Assembly (NCBI GenBank): GCA_963576735.1
Contig: OY755176.1
Coordinates: 15,857,423 to 15,921,422, forward strand
Direction of reading: 5' to 3'
Source of the DNA: Bedellia somnulentella
Taxonomy: Eukaryota; Arthropoda; Insecta; Lepidoptera; Bedelliidae
Length of the DNA stretch: 64,000 bases
This document shows, one piece after another, positions 54,288 through 64,000 of this stretch. Made by a program: the position numbers and the translations under genes. Under the pieces are notes generated by a model. It was not told the DNA's origin and made no database searches. It saw nothing but the letters and a program-made list of their open reading frames with translations. Every line of letters begins with the position of its first letter. The stretch's first letter is position 1.

Positions 54288-55185
54288 GGCCGTGTTCAAA
54301 CTAAACTGACTGTAAGCCGCCGAATGTGAGCAGGCTTACTATGAGCCCCAGTGTTAACGTGAAAATAAACGGCATTTTTCGTTCACAGTATACTGACAAT
54401 ACGCTTATAGCTTACAATACGTCAATTGTGTGAACAAACCAGTCGGCTTGTATACGTTCACACACACCGCATGCATACGCTTAGCGGCCGACTATTTTTC
54501 ACATAAAAGAGCTCTGTTCCGTGCAATTCTTGACTGTTAGGCCGTGTTCAAACCAAACTGACTATAAGCCGCCGAAAGTGAGCGAACGTTACGCAGTTTA
54601 TTGTATTTCCATACATAGTCACTTTTTCGTCCATATATAACCGACAATACGTTAATACGCAATGCGTAGACGCTGACATTCGGCGGATGATTAATATAGC
54701 ACGTCACTACGCTCCGCGGACGCTGATTGGCTACGTAGCTTCACGTCAGCGTATTGGATCCAGATATGCCGGCATGTATGCAAGCCGACTGGTTTGTTCA
54801 CACCATTGACGTATTGTAAGCTATAAGCGTATTGTCAGCATACTGTGAACGAAAAATGCCGTTTATTTTTACGTTTACACTGGGGCTCATAGTACGCCTG
54901 CTTACATTCGGCAGCTTACAGTCAGTTTGGTTTGAACACGGCCTTAGTCTGCCGGCCGATCTGGATCCAATACTCAGCTAGCAGCTAGCTAGCTACGTCG
55001 CCAATCAGCGTCCGCGGAGCGTGCTATATTAATCAGCCGCCGAATGTCAGCGTCTACGCATAGCGCGTATTAACGTATTGTCGGTTATATGTGGACGAAA
55101 AAGTGAATATGTATGGAAATACAATAAACTGCGTAAAGTTCGCTTACTTTCGGCGGCTTACAGTCAGTTTGGTTTGAACACGGCC
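54288..55185. mobile_element. Outer MITE (PIF/Harbinger-like), split by the inner copy
   Basis: Ends GGCCGTGTTCAAACTAAACT and, inverted, GGCCGTGTTCAAACCAAACT. Flanked by TGA and TAA (3-bp target, one mismatch). The paralogue at 32630-32690 shows the empty site. Confidence 0.82.
54540..54943. mobile_element. Inner MITE of the same family, inverted orientation
   Basis: 404 bp with inverted ends GGCCGTGTTCAAACCAAACT; flanked by exact TTA (54537-54539 and 54944-54946). Its two dissimilar halves match the outer copy's halves in reverse order. Confidence 0.9.
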
Positions 55186-55275
55186 TAAATCAACGATATG
55201 GCCACGACATAAACATGGATAGGAAAAATAACTAAAAAGTAAAAATAAATTAAACAGTTAATAATGTTTAAAGTA

Positions 55276-55281
55276 TTTATT
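55276..55281 (-). terminator. Hsp70 poly(A) signal
   Basis: AATAAA on the minus strand, about 200 nt past the Hsp70 stop. Confidence 0.6.
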
Positions 55282-55481
55282 TCATTCATCAACATGTCGA
55301 TCAATAAATATGATGGATAAACTTAACAATTTAAAACTAATATTTACAAGGTCAGCAATTGATCATCTTTTTTGGCACTTAAATAACAAATTATAACTAA
55401 AACTTTCACTTAAACTATCAGTCGTAATGAGTCGCAGGACTAGATATTAACTTAAAATAACACACTGGTCCTAATTGGTGC

Positions 55482-57404
55482 TTAGTCCACTTCCTCCACG
55501 GTGGGTCCGCCATAGCCCGGTTGCGCGTATTGCTGCTGGCAGCCGGGTCCCATGTTGGCGCCCCCGCCCGCTCCACCGGCCCCGTGCATCTTGCTCATCA
55601 CCGGCATGCATACACGCTGGATGTCCTTGAGCTTGTGTTCGTATTCCTCCTTGTCCGCCAGCGTGTTGTTGTCCAGCCATTGCAACGCCTCCGTACACTC
55701 CCTGTTGGCAGCCTCCTTGTCTTGCTCGCTTATCTTATCTCCGGCTTCGTCCAATGCTTGTTTCACACTGAAGATGTAAGACTCGAGCTGGTTTCGGGCT
55801 GCCACTCGTTCTCTTTGTTTCTCATCCTCCTCTTTGTATTTCTCAGCTTCAGAGAGCATACGGTCGATCTCCGCCTGAGAAAGTCGTCCCTTGTCGTTTT
55901 TGATGACGATGTTCTTGCTGCGGCCCGTGCTGTTTTCTTTGGCAGACACGTTCAGGATACCGTTCGCGTCTAAGTCGAAGGTGACGTCGATCTTTGGCAC
56001 GCCTCGCGGAGCCGGGGGTATTCCTGTGAGATCAAATCGGCCGAGCGAGTTGTTGTCTTTGGTCATGACACGTTCGCCTTCGTACACCTGGATAGTGACG
56101 GCGGGCTGGTTGTCCGAGTAGGTGGTGAAGGTTTGCGACTGCTTGCACGGGATCTTGGCATTACGTTCGATAATCTTGGTCATAACTCCGCCAGCGGTTT
56201 CTATTCCGAGAGACAAGGGCGCTACGTCCACTAGCAGCACATCTTGAATCTTACTGTGCTGCTCGCCGCTGAGAATAGCCGCCTGTACTGCGGCGCCATA
56301 CGCCACTGCCTCGTCGGGGTTGATTGAGAGGTTAAGTTTCTTGCCATTGAAGAAATTTTGTAACATGCTTTGAATCTTAGGGATGCGCGTGGATCCTCCG
56401 ACAAGCACCACGTCGTGAATGCTGCCCTTGTCAAGTTTGGCATCATTGAGTGCTTTTTCAACTGGGTCCAGTGTGCCTCTGAACAGATCTGCATTCAGCT
56501 CCTCGAAGCGCGCTCGGGACACTCGCGTATAGAAGTCGACACCCTCGTGCAGCGCGTCGATCTCTATCGTGGCCTCCGTGCTCGAAGATAATGTTCGTTT
56601 AGCTCGCTCCGCAGCGGTGCGCAATCGTCGGACGGCTCTGGAGTTGTTACGAATATCCTTCTTATATTTGCGTTTGAACTCCTCCATGAGGTGGTTGACG
56701 AGGCGATTGTCGAAGTCCTCACCACCAAGATGTGTGTCACCGGCGGTGCTCCTCACTTCAAACAGAGATCCCTCGTCGATGGTCAGAATGGACACATCGA
56801 ACGTACCTCCACCCAGGTCAAATATGAGGACGTTTCGTTCTCCTTTCAAGTTCTTGTCCAATCCGTAAGCCAGAGCAGCGGCCGTTGGTTCATTGATAAT
56901 CCGGAGAACGTTAAGTCCGGCAATGGCTCCAGCGTCTTTGGTTGCTTGTCTCTGAGAGTCGTTGAAGTAGGCGGGTACTGTGACGACGGCATCCCGCACT
57001 GAGCTGCCAAGATACGCCTCTGCGGTTTCCTTCATTTTGGTGAGAACCATACTGCTGATTTCTTCTGGTGCAAATCGCTTGGACTCGCCTTTGAATTCCA
57101 CTTGAATCTTTGGCTTGCCACAATCGTTGACCACTTTAAAGGGCCAGTGTTTCATATCTGCCTGGATCTTTGGGTCATCAAATTTGCGGCCGATAAGTCG
57201 TTTTGCGTCGAATACCGTGTTGTTAGGGTTCAGAGCCACTTGGTTCTTAGCCGCATCTCCAATGAGCCGCTCGGTGTCCGTGAAGGCGACGTAGGATGGA
57301 GTGGTTCGGTTTCCTTGGTCATTTGCGATGATCTCTACGTTTCCGTGTTGCCATACTCCAACGCACGAGTAGGTCGTTCCCAGATCAATTCCAATTGCAG
57401 GCAT
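55482..57404 (-). CDS. Hsp70: Inducible cytosolic heat-shock protein 70, intronless
   Basis: ATP-dependent chaperone that binds unfolded proteins under stress. 640 aa in one exon, as in stress-inducible insect Hsp70. ATPase domain: [11 protein letters not shown] (residue 6 on), [13 protein letters not shown] (about 198), [14 protein letters not shown] (about 335). The linker [13 protein letters not shown] leads to the substrate domain ([20 protein letters not shown]) and lid. The Gly-rich end closes with EEVD, the co-chaperone dock that marks cytosolic members. No GGMP repeats, which fits an inducible rather than cognate gene. Coding GC is well above the flanks. Confidence 0.98.
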   Translation of the reverse strand: MPAIGIDLGTTYSCVGVWQHGNVEIIANDQGNRTTPSYVAFTDTERLIGDAAKNQVALNPNNTVFDAKRLIGRKFDDPKIQADMKHWPFKVVNDCGKPKIQVEFKGESKRFAPEEISSMVLTKMKETAEAYLGSSVRDAVVTVPAYFNDSQRQATKDAGAIAGLNVLRIINEPTAAALAYGLDKNLKGERNVLIFDLGGGTFDVSILTIDEGSLFEVRSTAGDTHLGGEDFDNRLVNHLMEEFKRKYKKDIRNNSRAVRRLRTAAERAKRTLSSSTEATIEIDALHEGVDFYTRVSRARFEELNADLFRGTLDPVEKALNDAKLDKGSIHDVVLVGGSTRIPKIQSMLQNFFNGKKLNLSINPDEAVAYGAAVQAAILSGEQHSKIQDVLLVDVAPLSLGIETAGGVMTKIIERNAKIPCKQSQTFTTYSDNQPAVTIQVYEGERVMTKDNNSLGRFDLTGIPPAPRGVPKIDVTFDLDANGILNVSAKENSTGRSKNIVIKNDKGRLSQAEIDRMLSEAEKYKEEDEKQRERVAARNQLESYIFSVKQALDEAGDKISEQDKEAANRECTEALQWLDNNTLADKEEYEHKLKDIQRVCMPVMSKMHGAGGAGGGANMGPGCQQQYAQPGYGGPTVEEVD

Positions 57405-57537
57405 TTTGTTCCTATTTATTATTATTGGTTAACAATAAATTCCATTCACAAAACTTATACTTATATATTTTGTCTTGTTTGTAAGTTGGTGTTTCCACCA
57501 GTTCGCTTCTTCACTCTTCGCTTTGATTTCAAATACT
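57405..57537 (-). other. Hsp70 5' untranslated leader
   Basis: From the initiator TCAGT (A at 57537) to the ATG, about 133 nt, A-rich, no intron. The TSS is inferred from motif spacing. Confidence 0.55.
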
Positions 57538-57563
57538 GAATGCCTTGGCGCGCTTTTGCTCCG

Positions 57564-57571
57564 TTTATATA
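57564..57571 (-). promoter_or_regulatory. Hsp70 TATA box
   Basis: TATATAAA on the minus strand, about 34 to 27 nt upstream of the initiator TCAGT at 57539-57535. Confidence 0.8.
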
Positions 57572-57600
57572 CCCTGTCGGCTGCCGAATCGAAACATCGA

Positions 57601-57613
57601 GAACAATCTAGAA
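57601..57613 (-). promoter_or_regulatory. Heat-shock element, imperfect
   Basis: GAAcaATCtaGAA on the plus strand: three 5-bp-spaced units, the middle one with one mismatch. Confidence 0.6.
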
Positions 57614-57644
57614 TAGCCAATCATAAGTCATGAGGGGTGGATGA

Positions 57645-57657
57645 TTCTAGAAACTTC
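57645..57657 (-). promoter_or_regulatory. Heat-shock element, perfect three units
   Basis: TTCtaGAAacTTC on the plus strand, about 110 nt upstream of the inferred start. It is the consensus HSF trimer site. Confidence 0.88.
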
Positions 57658-57665
57658 CAATGAGC

Positions 57666-57673
57666 TTCGAGAA
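57666..57673 (-). promoter_or_regulatory. Heat-shock element half, two units
   Basis: TTCgaGAA, near the three-unit site. Confidence 0.7.
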
Positions 57674-58009
57674 CGCTAAGGAGAAAGAGATAATACATCG
57701 ATGTTAAAAAAAGATAGATATAGTTAGTGTTGCAGGTTAAGATTTGGACCTCTTTGTTCGGGTTTTTTTACAATTATAGTACAACGTACTCCGACCCAAC
57801 TCTTTCAGAACCTGACTGCCTGAGGTCGTGAGTAAATAGTTAAAAAGAAGAAGTGTGATGATCATCAAAATTTTACTATGTCAATTAATCTAGTATTTTA
57901 ATTTTAAATTATAATTCAAACAATTAAAATAAGGGTGAGACATATAAAGTAATATATCAATTTATACCATAAAAATTTACTAAGTTAATAATCGTATGTG
58001 TTATTTTGC

Positions 58010-58108
58010 TTAAGCTAAAGGGGTTTTCCAGGATCGTACAAAATGGCGATTAATAGTCTCTGCCTACCCCAATGGTAAATAATGGCACGAGTATATATTT
58101 GTGTGAAT
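58010..58108 (+). repeat. LINE-B 3' fragment
   Basis: Reads ttttccaggatcgtacaaaa, tctctgcctaccccaatgg, tggcacgagtatatatttgt. Confidence 0.65.
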
Positions 58109-58109
58109 T

Positions 58110-58889
58110 TTCGTCACGTTCGTTTTTATTTACATATATTAATTAGTTAAATTAAATAATTTTAAGAGATGAATTATAGCAGCCGTTCACAAAGTAACTG
58201 GTTGGTGAGTGTTGGAATATATTTTATTCTCAAACACCTAAAAATGGTTTGGTTTATGATTAAGTTGGTTTCTCAAAAATATGTTTGTGGTGTTGTTTGT
58301 TTTGTTGTTTTAGAAATAAGGAAGATATTTTTGTTTTAACTATGCTGGTATCCCTTTTTAGATATGAACTGGTGACGTCACGTCACGTCACTACGAATAC
58401 AATACAATACATGTGTGTGTGTGCATCTGTACTGTAAACAGTTGGCTGGCCTCCTGCTCCTGCCCTCGCACTCGTATGATGACGAGGCTATGTCATTCAA
58501 ATAGATTTTCAGGAAAACAGTAGAAAGATCTAGCATTTTATTGTTATATAAATACGTAAATCAACTTTTTTAACCGACTGCAAAAGAGGAAGATCAATCC
58601 GCTTGAATGTTCCTGGTTAAACCAATATTTTCATCAAGAAAATAAGTAATGATCCATGACCATGACACAAACTTAGTATCCTCTATTCTATGATCCATGA
58701 CCTTATTTTTGTAAGGATAGTAGGTGTTCATAGAATCACATTAAAGTTTTAAGAAATAATAATTCAAAGAACGTGTACTTTTATTTTTAAAAGTCGGTAC
58801 ATTAGCGCATGATTAAACTTGATTGGTCCGTCCAAAAACAAAGTGTATTTTTATAAATTAAAAGTGCAACTTCTCGGTATATTAAATGA
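58110..58889. other. Intergenic, nothing recognised
   Basis: AT-rich, with short direct repeats (gtcacgtcacgtcacta at about 58376-58392). No gene or known element. Confidence 0.4.
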
Positions 58890-58900
58890 AACTATTTTAA

Positions 58901-59113
58901 TGGGCCAGGCCAGGGCCCTCCACACACCAACCAGTGGAGGAGGAGGTCGAACCGCTCCAGAGAGCAATGGACGAGCTGTGCCGGTTGATGAACGACAACC
59001 CTTCCCCAGTGCCGTGGCTTGACTCTATGATGACATCGTCATCACCAGCTGAGTCACACGCACCAACCCAAAAGGAAGAGGAGGAGGACATCGGACACGA
59101 TGCTCCCCAATAA
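58901..59113 (+). pseudogene. I-type LINE ORF1, C-terminal fragment
   Basis: The last about 70 codons of the gag-like ORF1: STHQPVEEEVEPLQRAMDEL, PWLDSMMTSSSPAE, acidic EEEED, then TAA at 59111. The rest was lost by 5' truncation. Its stop overlaps the ORF2 start by 14 nt. Confidence 0.7.
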
Positions 59114-60263
59114 CATTCAAATCCTCCAAGCAAATCTCCAACATAGTCACGCGGCGACGGCTACCCTACGCACAGTGTTGGAGAAAACCCCAAACATCAT
59201 CGCCCTGATTCAGGAGCCGTGGATCAGAGGAAACCGTATTTGTGGTCTCAATAATACCGGAGGTAAGTTGTTTTATGATACCACATCCCAAACACCAAGA
59301 GCCTGCATACTCATTCCTAATCATATGCAGGGTTTGTCCCTCATGCAATTCTGTTCTAGGGACCTGATCGCTGTCAAGATCCAGACAGCTGATTCGGGCC
59401 TACCAGAGATGGTGCTGGCCTCCTGCTATATGCCCGGCGATGCTGAGGACTGCCCACCAAAGGAGCTAGCTGAACTTGTGCGGTACTGCGAGACGCTCCG
59501 AATAGAGATCGTCATTGGGGCTGACGCGAACGCACATCACCCGCTCTGGGGGTGTCAGAAATCAAATTCCAGAGGAGAGGTACTATCAACATACTTATTC
59601 TCCACTAACCTAAATGTAGCTAACGTAGGATCTGAACCAACATGGGTCACATCCCGAGGGCAAACAATAGTAGATATAACCTTAGTTAGTAGAGGAGCTT
59701 CTCATCTTGTAACGAATTGGCATGTGTCTCAAGATGTAAGTTGCTCCGACCATAGGCGAATCTGTTTCGATCTATCTAACCAATTTCCCGAACAGCCATC
59801 CAAACGTAACCCACGGACAACGAATGTCCTGAAATATCGTACATTACTGAGAGACGAGTTAACCTCCGCAACCGCGCCAAGTCTAGATAGTACAGTAGCG
59901 ATTGAAGACAATGTCAAATTTCTCACTGATGCTATCACCAAATCTTACGAGGCGTCCTGCCCCCTTAGGAAACCCACAACTCCAGGAAAAGAGTCTAGTA
60001 GATGGTGGGATGGGGAACTCGAATCTATGCGCGGTGAACTCCGTAATCTCTTTAACAAAGCCAAAAACTCCAGAATACCAGATGACTGGGAGGAATACAA
60101 ATTATTCCTAAGAAAATACAAAAAACTTACTAGATCACGCAGAAGGAAAGCTTGGCGGAAATACTGCGAATCAATAGAATCAAACAATAAGGCGGCGAGA
60201 ATCAGGAAACTCCTGGCTTCAGATAATAATCTCACCGTAGGGCCGTTAAAAAAAACCAGATGA
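59100..60263 (+). CDS. LINE ORF2, N-terminal part: APE endonuclease
   Basis: 387 codons. Blocks: IQILQANLQHSHAATATL, IALIQEPWI (catalytic Glu), IGADANAHHPLWG and SCSDHRRICF, typical of I/R1-type endonucleases. The frame ends at LKKTR through a run of eight A at 60248-60255. With seven A it would run straight into the RT frame. Confidence 0.9.
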   Translation: MLPNNIQILQANLQHSHAATATLRTVLEKTPNIIALIQEPWIRGNRICGLNNTGGKLFYDTTSQTPRACILIPNHMQGLSLMQFCSRDLIAVKIQTADSGLPEMVLASCYMPGDAEDCPPKELAELVRYCETLRIEIVIGADANAHHPLWGCQKSNSRGEVLSTYLFSTNLNVANVGSEPTWVTSRGQTIVDITLVSRGASHLVTNWHVSQDVSCSDHRRICFDLSNQFPEQPSKRNPRTTNVLKYRTLLRDELTSATAPSLDSTVAIEDNVKFLTDAITKSYEASCPLRKPTTPGKESSRWWDGELESMRGELRNLFNKAKNSRIPDDWEEYKLFLRKYKKLTRSRRRKAWRKYCESIESNNKAARIRKLLASDNNLTVGPLKKTR

Positions 60264-62724
60264 AACATACACTACCACACATACAGAAACACACAAATTG
60301 CTACTGGAATGCCACTTCCCAGACTGCCGTCACACTGATGAAGTGTACTGGCCAGAGGAACCAATCAGCAACCCCACGAACATAGATGTATCCCAAGCTG
60401 AAAAAATAGTCACACAAGATAGAGTTGAATGGGCAATCAAAACCTTCAACCCCTTCAAATCGCCGGGACTTGACGGCATAATTCCGGCACTACTACAGTG
60501 GGCCAGAGATATCATCACCCCGTGGTTGGTGAAACTTTACCAATCGTGCATTGCGCACAGATATACCCCCCTACCATGGCGGGAGGTTAAAGTGACCTTC
60601 ATTCCCAAACCTGGAAAATCTGACTATACAGACCCCAAATCCTTTAGACCCATTAGCCTAACTTCTTTTCTCTTAAAAACACTAGAAAGACTCTGTGACA
60701 GGTTCATTAGAGAGGAGATATTAACAAAAAAGCCCCTACATACTCAACAGCATGCCTACACGAAGGACAAATCAACCGAAACAGCTCTCCACAGAGTTGT
60801 TTCCAAAATTGAATGTGCTCTCAGCACTAAGTTGTCCTCATTATGCACCTTCATAGACATTGAAGGTGCCTTCGATAAAACTAATATCCCAAGTATCAAT
60901 AGAGCCCTGGAAAAATTCCATGTTAATCCCACACTGCGGGGCTGGATAGTAAACATGTTGAAACTCAGAGCGGTACAAATAACTGTTAATGACACCAACA
61001 GAGCGGTGGTGACAAGGGGTTGTCCTCAAGGAGGTGTTTTATCCCCACTGCTCTGGAACATGGTGGTCGACTCACTCATAAAAAGACTAAACATGCAAGG
61101 CTACCTAACTATTGGCTATGCAGACGATCTCACGATTCTCATAAACGGAAACCATGCGAACACCCTCTGCAATCAAATGGGTCACGCTTTGAGGGTGGTT
61201 GAAAAATGGTGTAAAGATTTTGACCTACACGTCAATCCTAAGAAGACTGAACTAATTCTCTTTACTCGCAAACGGAAACTACCGCCGTTTGACCCTCCTA
61301 AGTTGTTTGGCACGCAACTTACTTTATCCAAAACAGTAAAATATCTAGGAATCACCCTAGATGATAAACTTAACTGGAAACCACACTTAGAAAAGGTAAT
61401 AAAAAAAGCCAGCGCAACCCTTTGGCAATGTAAAAGAATCTTGGGTAAGAACTGGGGACTCAAACCGAGAATCACACACTGGCTTTATACCACTGTCATC
61501 AGACCGGTGATAACCTACGGAGCTCTGATCTGGTGGCCAAGAACGAAACTTGTTACAGCCCAACATGAATTAGACAAGATGCAACGACAGGCTTGTCTAG
61601 CAATAACGGGCTGCATGTGCACTACGCCTACAGCCGCACTACAAGCCTTACTAAATCTCCCCCCACTGTATTTATACATACAGCAAGAAGCAGCCATCTC
61701 TGCTGTAAGGCTACAAAGAGCAGGACACCTAAGTAACGACTCCAGAATCCTACATACTGAAATACTCACAGAAGCGTTGAAAGACCAGCCCCTACTGGCC
61801 GCTCCGTGTGATAGGATCACCAAAACTATTAGATCCAAACATAACTATCGGGTTATACTTGACGAAGAAAAGTCAGACTTCTCTGGCCCTAAGGAGTTAC
61901 GTGTGTATACTGATGGGTCTAAGACCAATCAAGGCACGGGGGCTGGCACATACTCCCTAGATCTAAATATAAGAATATCAAAAAGCCTGGGCCAATATAA
62001 TACTGTTTTCCAGGCCGAATGTCTTGGAATCATCCAAGCTGCCCAGGCCATAAAAGCAAGAAGAATCTCAGAAATGACCATAAAAATTATATCGAACAGC
62101 ACTTCTGTCCTGCAAGCCCTCAATCGAAGCGAATACACTTCAGGTCTAGTCCTGGAATGTCACCAAGCCTTAGAAGAAGTGGCGCAGAACAACAATATTA
62201 TCTTGCAATGGATAAAAGGCCATAGTGGGTCCTTAGGCAATGATGCGGCTGATGAGCTGGCTAGAGGGGGATCGGCTATGTCTCTGTACGGACCCGAACC
62301 CATAATACCTCTTCCATTCAATCAGCTGCGCACGTGGCTGAGGGAACGCACACAAACCCTAGCAAACGCGTGTTGGCAAGGCACGCCTGGCTGCAGACAG
62401 TCTAAAGAGGCAATGCCAACTCTTAGGAAAAATCTGACCAGATATGCCTTACGCCTTAGCAGACCAAATCTACGAACTCTAGTGGGTGTTATCACAGGGC
62501 ACTATGCCCTAAACAAACACTTCCACACTCTAGGCATCACCGACAGCCCTCTGTGCCGTGCGTGCATGGAGGCGGACGAAACGGTCACTCATGTGCTCCA
62601 GGAATGCAACGGAGTAACCGATATCCGAAATAACACCATCGGATCCAAAAAGTCGCTATCAGAGGCAATGGCTGACCTGGATAAGCTTTTGTCCTTCTGG
62701 TCTGAATTAGGTTGGGAAACTTAA
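60256..62724 (+). CDS. LINE ORF2, C-terminal part: RT, RNase H, CCHC
   Basis: Continues the endonuclease after the A8 run (first ATG-type start 60298, 808 aa). RT: FKSPGLDGI, FRPISLTSFLLKTLE, TFIDIEGAFDK, GCPQGGVLSPLLW and YADDLTILI. RNase H: VYTDGSKTNQGTGAG (Asp), FQAECLGI (Glu), IISNSTSVLQAL, where the usual catalytic Asp is Asn (62095-62097), and IKGHSGSLGNDAADELA. A zinc knuckle near the end reads CRACMEADETVTHVLQEC. Confidence 0.9.
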   Translation, partial: PDETYTTTHTETHKLLLECHFPDCRHTDEVYWPEEPISNPTNIDVSQAEKIVTQDRVEWAIKTFNPFKSPGLDGIIPALLQWARDIITPWLVKLYQSCIAHRYTPLPWREVKVTFIPKPGKSDYTDPKSFRPISLTSFLLKTLERLCDRFIREEILTKKPLHTQQHAYTKDKSTETALHRVVSKIECALSTKLSSLCTFIDIEGAFDKTNIPSINRALEKFHVNPTLRGWIVNMLKLRAVQITVNDTNRAVVTRGCPQGGVLSPLLWNMVVDSLIKRLNMQGYLTIGYADDLTILINGNHANTLCNQMGHALRVVEKWCKDFDLHVNPKKTELILFTRKRKLPPFDPPKLFGTQLTLSKTVKYLGITLDDKLNWKPHLEKVIKKASATLWQCKRILGKNWGLKPRITHWLYTTVIRPVITYGALIWWPRTKLVTAQHELDKMQRQACLAITGCMCTTPTAALQALLNLPPLYLYIQQEAAISAVRLQRAGHLSNDSRILHTEILTEALKDQPLLAAPCDRITKTIRSKHNYRVILDEEKSDFSGPKELRVYTDGSKTNQGTGAGTYSLDLNIRISKSLGQYNTVFQAECLGIIQAAQAIKARRISEMTIKIISNSTSVLQALNRSEYTSGLVLECHQALEEVAQNNNIILQWIKGHSGSLGNDAADELARGGSAMSLYGPEPIIPLPFNQLRTWLRERTQTLANACWQGTPGCRQSKEAMPTLRKNLTRYALRLSRPNLRTLVGVITGHYALNKHFHTLGITDSPLCRACMEADETVTHVLQECNGVTDIRNNTIGSKKSLSEAMADLDKLLSFWSELGWET

Positions 62725-63134
62725 ACGGCCAAATGGCCCACGTACAATGGCCCACCTCGTAGCTGGGTTAAGTGCGGAAACCTGAGGCGGTTAGCGCCCA
62801 ACAATAATAATAATAATAACTATTTTAATGTTAGCTAGGAGAATATTGCTACATTTTTCTTCAATAAATTTTGATAAGTCACGTTGCATGATTTACTCAT
62901 ATGTGCAAAAGGCTTCTAAAGCAATCGCATACGCTAATTTGTCTACTGATGAGGACAGGTTTGGATTATATTATAGCTCATGCCACCCTCACTAACATGG
63001 ACAGTTTAATAGGTACCAATCAAATTAAGATAGGTAACTAGCTCTGTGCCTGCGACTACGTCCGTGTCGCAGGCTTTTCGTATCTACCTTTTTGTATCCA
63101 GGTTAGTTAAGCATCTAAAATACCGGAACACTAT

Positions 63135-63335
63135 GACATCCTCTATACATACAAATACGACTAAATCCCTAGAAAGGGTAGCCAGAGCTTCAGAATAAGA
63201 AATTCTTCAGCTCCTTTTGGAAGTTGATTTGGGAAAATATTGTATAATAAAGTTGTTGGTGATGGAGATTCATACCGCATCGCCCACAAATCGTTAAAAA
63301 AAATCCCCAATAGCATTTGCTGCCTTTTACGGATA
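63135..63335 (-). repeat. SINE-A copy, diverged
   Basis: Antisense blocks acgactaaatccctagaaag, ggtagccagagcttcag, ccgcatcgcccac. Confidence 0.65.
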
Positions 63336-63354
63336 GATAGATAGATAGATAACT
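63333..63354 (+). repeat. (GATA)n microsatellite
   Basis: Five GATA-type units. It doubles as the antisense tail of repeat F. Confidence 0.8.
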
Positions 63355-63610
63355 CGTTTATTTATAACATAACATAACATAAACGTTCACGCCGAATATC
63401 CCCGAAGGGGTTGGCAGAGGTACTAATACTTCTGAACATTCGTTTATTTATGTTAACATAACACCATACAATATAAAAAACAATACAAAAAGTGAAATAA
63501 CAATATTTTTGACCTAAAGATTAGTGCTATGGTAAAACAAACTAGGTCCTAACTCAGCGCTTGATATTGCGAAGTGGCAAAACACTGGTTTTCACTTAAG
63601 GCCTACACTA
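63340..63610 (-). repeat. Repeat F copy, interrupted by SINE-C
   Basis: The reverse complement matches 18580-18765. Tail at the low-coordinate end; split at 63366-63440. Confidence 0.7.
63366..63440 (-). repeat. 75-bp SINE-C fragment with target duplication
   Basis: The severely 5'-truncated 3' end of SINE-C, flanked by cgtttatttat (63355-63365 and 63441-63451). Confidence 0.88.
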
Positions 63611-64000
63611 CACTACACATAATTGAATAATATAGAAACAAAAAATCTGTGTCTGCCACATTTGAAGCAAAACGAACGGATACGTACGGGAACTGTGCTT
63701 ATCAATTTATTTTTTAATTAATTAATGTTTAAATTAATTTAACAACCGTCAAGTTCACCTTTGAACTCAGAATGTAGGTACCATAGAAGGGCGCTTCTAA
63801 TAAGTAGAAACCAACTTCTTTATTGTTTGCCTTTGACTGCTCAGACCATTATATTACTTTGTTTGGACCCTATATATACCAACTTTCATACTTCTTAGTA
63901 CACAATTTAAAAAGTTCCACTTCGTTTTATTTCAGCCCCTTAGGAAATTTATTACAAAACGACTAAGTATTTTAAATGGTCATAAAAGGCATTAAAAAAC
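63611..64000. other. Window end, nothing recognised
   Basis: AT-rich, no ORF or repeat supported. Confidence 0.4.

Larger units (their letters stand above)
53745..55212. mobile_element. DNA-transposon remnant interrupted by nested MITEs
   Basis: Left end ttgaacacatcatgaaatga; right end cgataatttcacgatgtgtt (54266-54285) is its inverse. The sequence resumes after the nested insertion at 55189 (atcaacgatatggccacgac). The 41-codon frame at 54004-54129 is its only open frame. Family unknown. Confidence 0.55.
58903..62817 (+). mobile_element. 5'-truncated I-type LINE with target duplication
   Basis: 3915 bp between copies of aactattttaatg (58890-58902 and 62818-62830), an exact 13-bp duplication. 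It ends in (TAA)n, as I-type elements do. Contains the ORF1 tail and a nearly intact ORF2 with endonuclease, RT and RNase H. The RNase H domain places it in the I/Loa/R1-like group (family knowledge); the exact clade needs a tree. Confidence 0.92.

Noticed and set aside
55482..55973. Plus-strand ORFs opposite Hsp70
   Set aside because: Shadow frames of a GC-rich coding strand; no independent support.
62761..62820. (AAT)n as an independent microsatellite
   Set aside because: It is the 3' tail of the I-type LINE, bounded by the 13-bp target duplication.
1..64000. CRISPR arrays, operons, bacterial promoters
   Set aside because: No regularly spaced repeats with unique spacers; spliced genes and transposon types show a eukaryotic genome.

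Overview
This window is animal nuclear DNA, almost certainly from an insect and most likely a moth or butterfly. Evidence: AT-rich, intron-containing genes with GT/AG junctions; an intronless inducible Hsp70 of lepidopteran type; and a dense load of insect mobile elements (Ty3/gypsy, P element, RTE- and I-type LINEs, tRNA-derived SINEs, MITEs). The order assignment is recognition from memory, not a database result.

Layout. (1) 1-5763, minus strand: 5' part of a midnolin gene (Drosophila stuxnet family), three exons at 5507-5763, 5303-5390 and 3676-5159. Its C-terminal exons must lie left of the window. (2) 5764-17496: intergenic, dominated by a complete Ty3/gypsy retrotransposon (9156-15031) with identical 139-bp LTRs, 4-bp target duplication, gag and pol intact. 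Its leader carries a 26-codon uORF and an 86-aa membrane-protein ORF ahead of gag. (3) 17497-51933, minus strand: a complete 15-exon ABCD3/PMP70 peroxisomal ABC half-transporter gene (673 aa), all reading phases consistent, spread over 34 kb because the introns are full of transposons. Intron 8 holds a complete P element (29370-33493) with 8-bp duplication and a three-exon 859-aa THAP-domain transposase. Intron 11 holds a full-length RTE-like LINE. Intron 2 (11 kb) holds a tandem duplication whose junction is a chimeric SINE, plus a foldback element and a probable Helitron end. (4) 52.5-55.2 kb: SINE/MITE nests, including one MITE inserted in another of the same family. (5) 55482-57404, minus strand: intronless heat-shock Hsp70 with TATA box, initiator and heat-shock elements. 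(6) 58903-62817: a 5'-truncated I-type LINE with 13-bp duplication, then more SINE debris to the end.

Repeat families, named here for convenience: SINE-A (about 245 bp, over 20 copies, (TATG)n tail), SINE-C (358 bp full length, tRNA-like head), SINE-D and SINE-E (tRNA-like heads), LINE-B (3' fragments whose tail matches the SINE-A tail), repeat F ((TATC)n tail), and several MITEs.

The host genes (midnolin, a proteasome-linked adaptor; PMP70, a peroxisomal transporter; Hsp70, a chaperone) are independent units, not a pathway. Most novelty lies in the mobile elements: the leader ORFs of the LTR element, the intact P element, and the SINE-mediated duplication.
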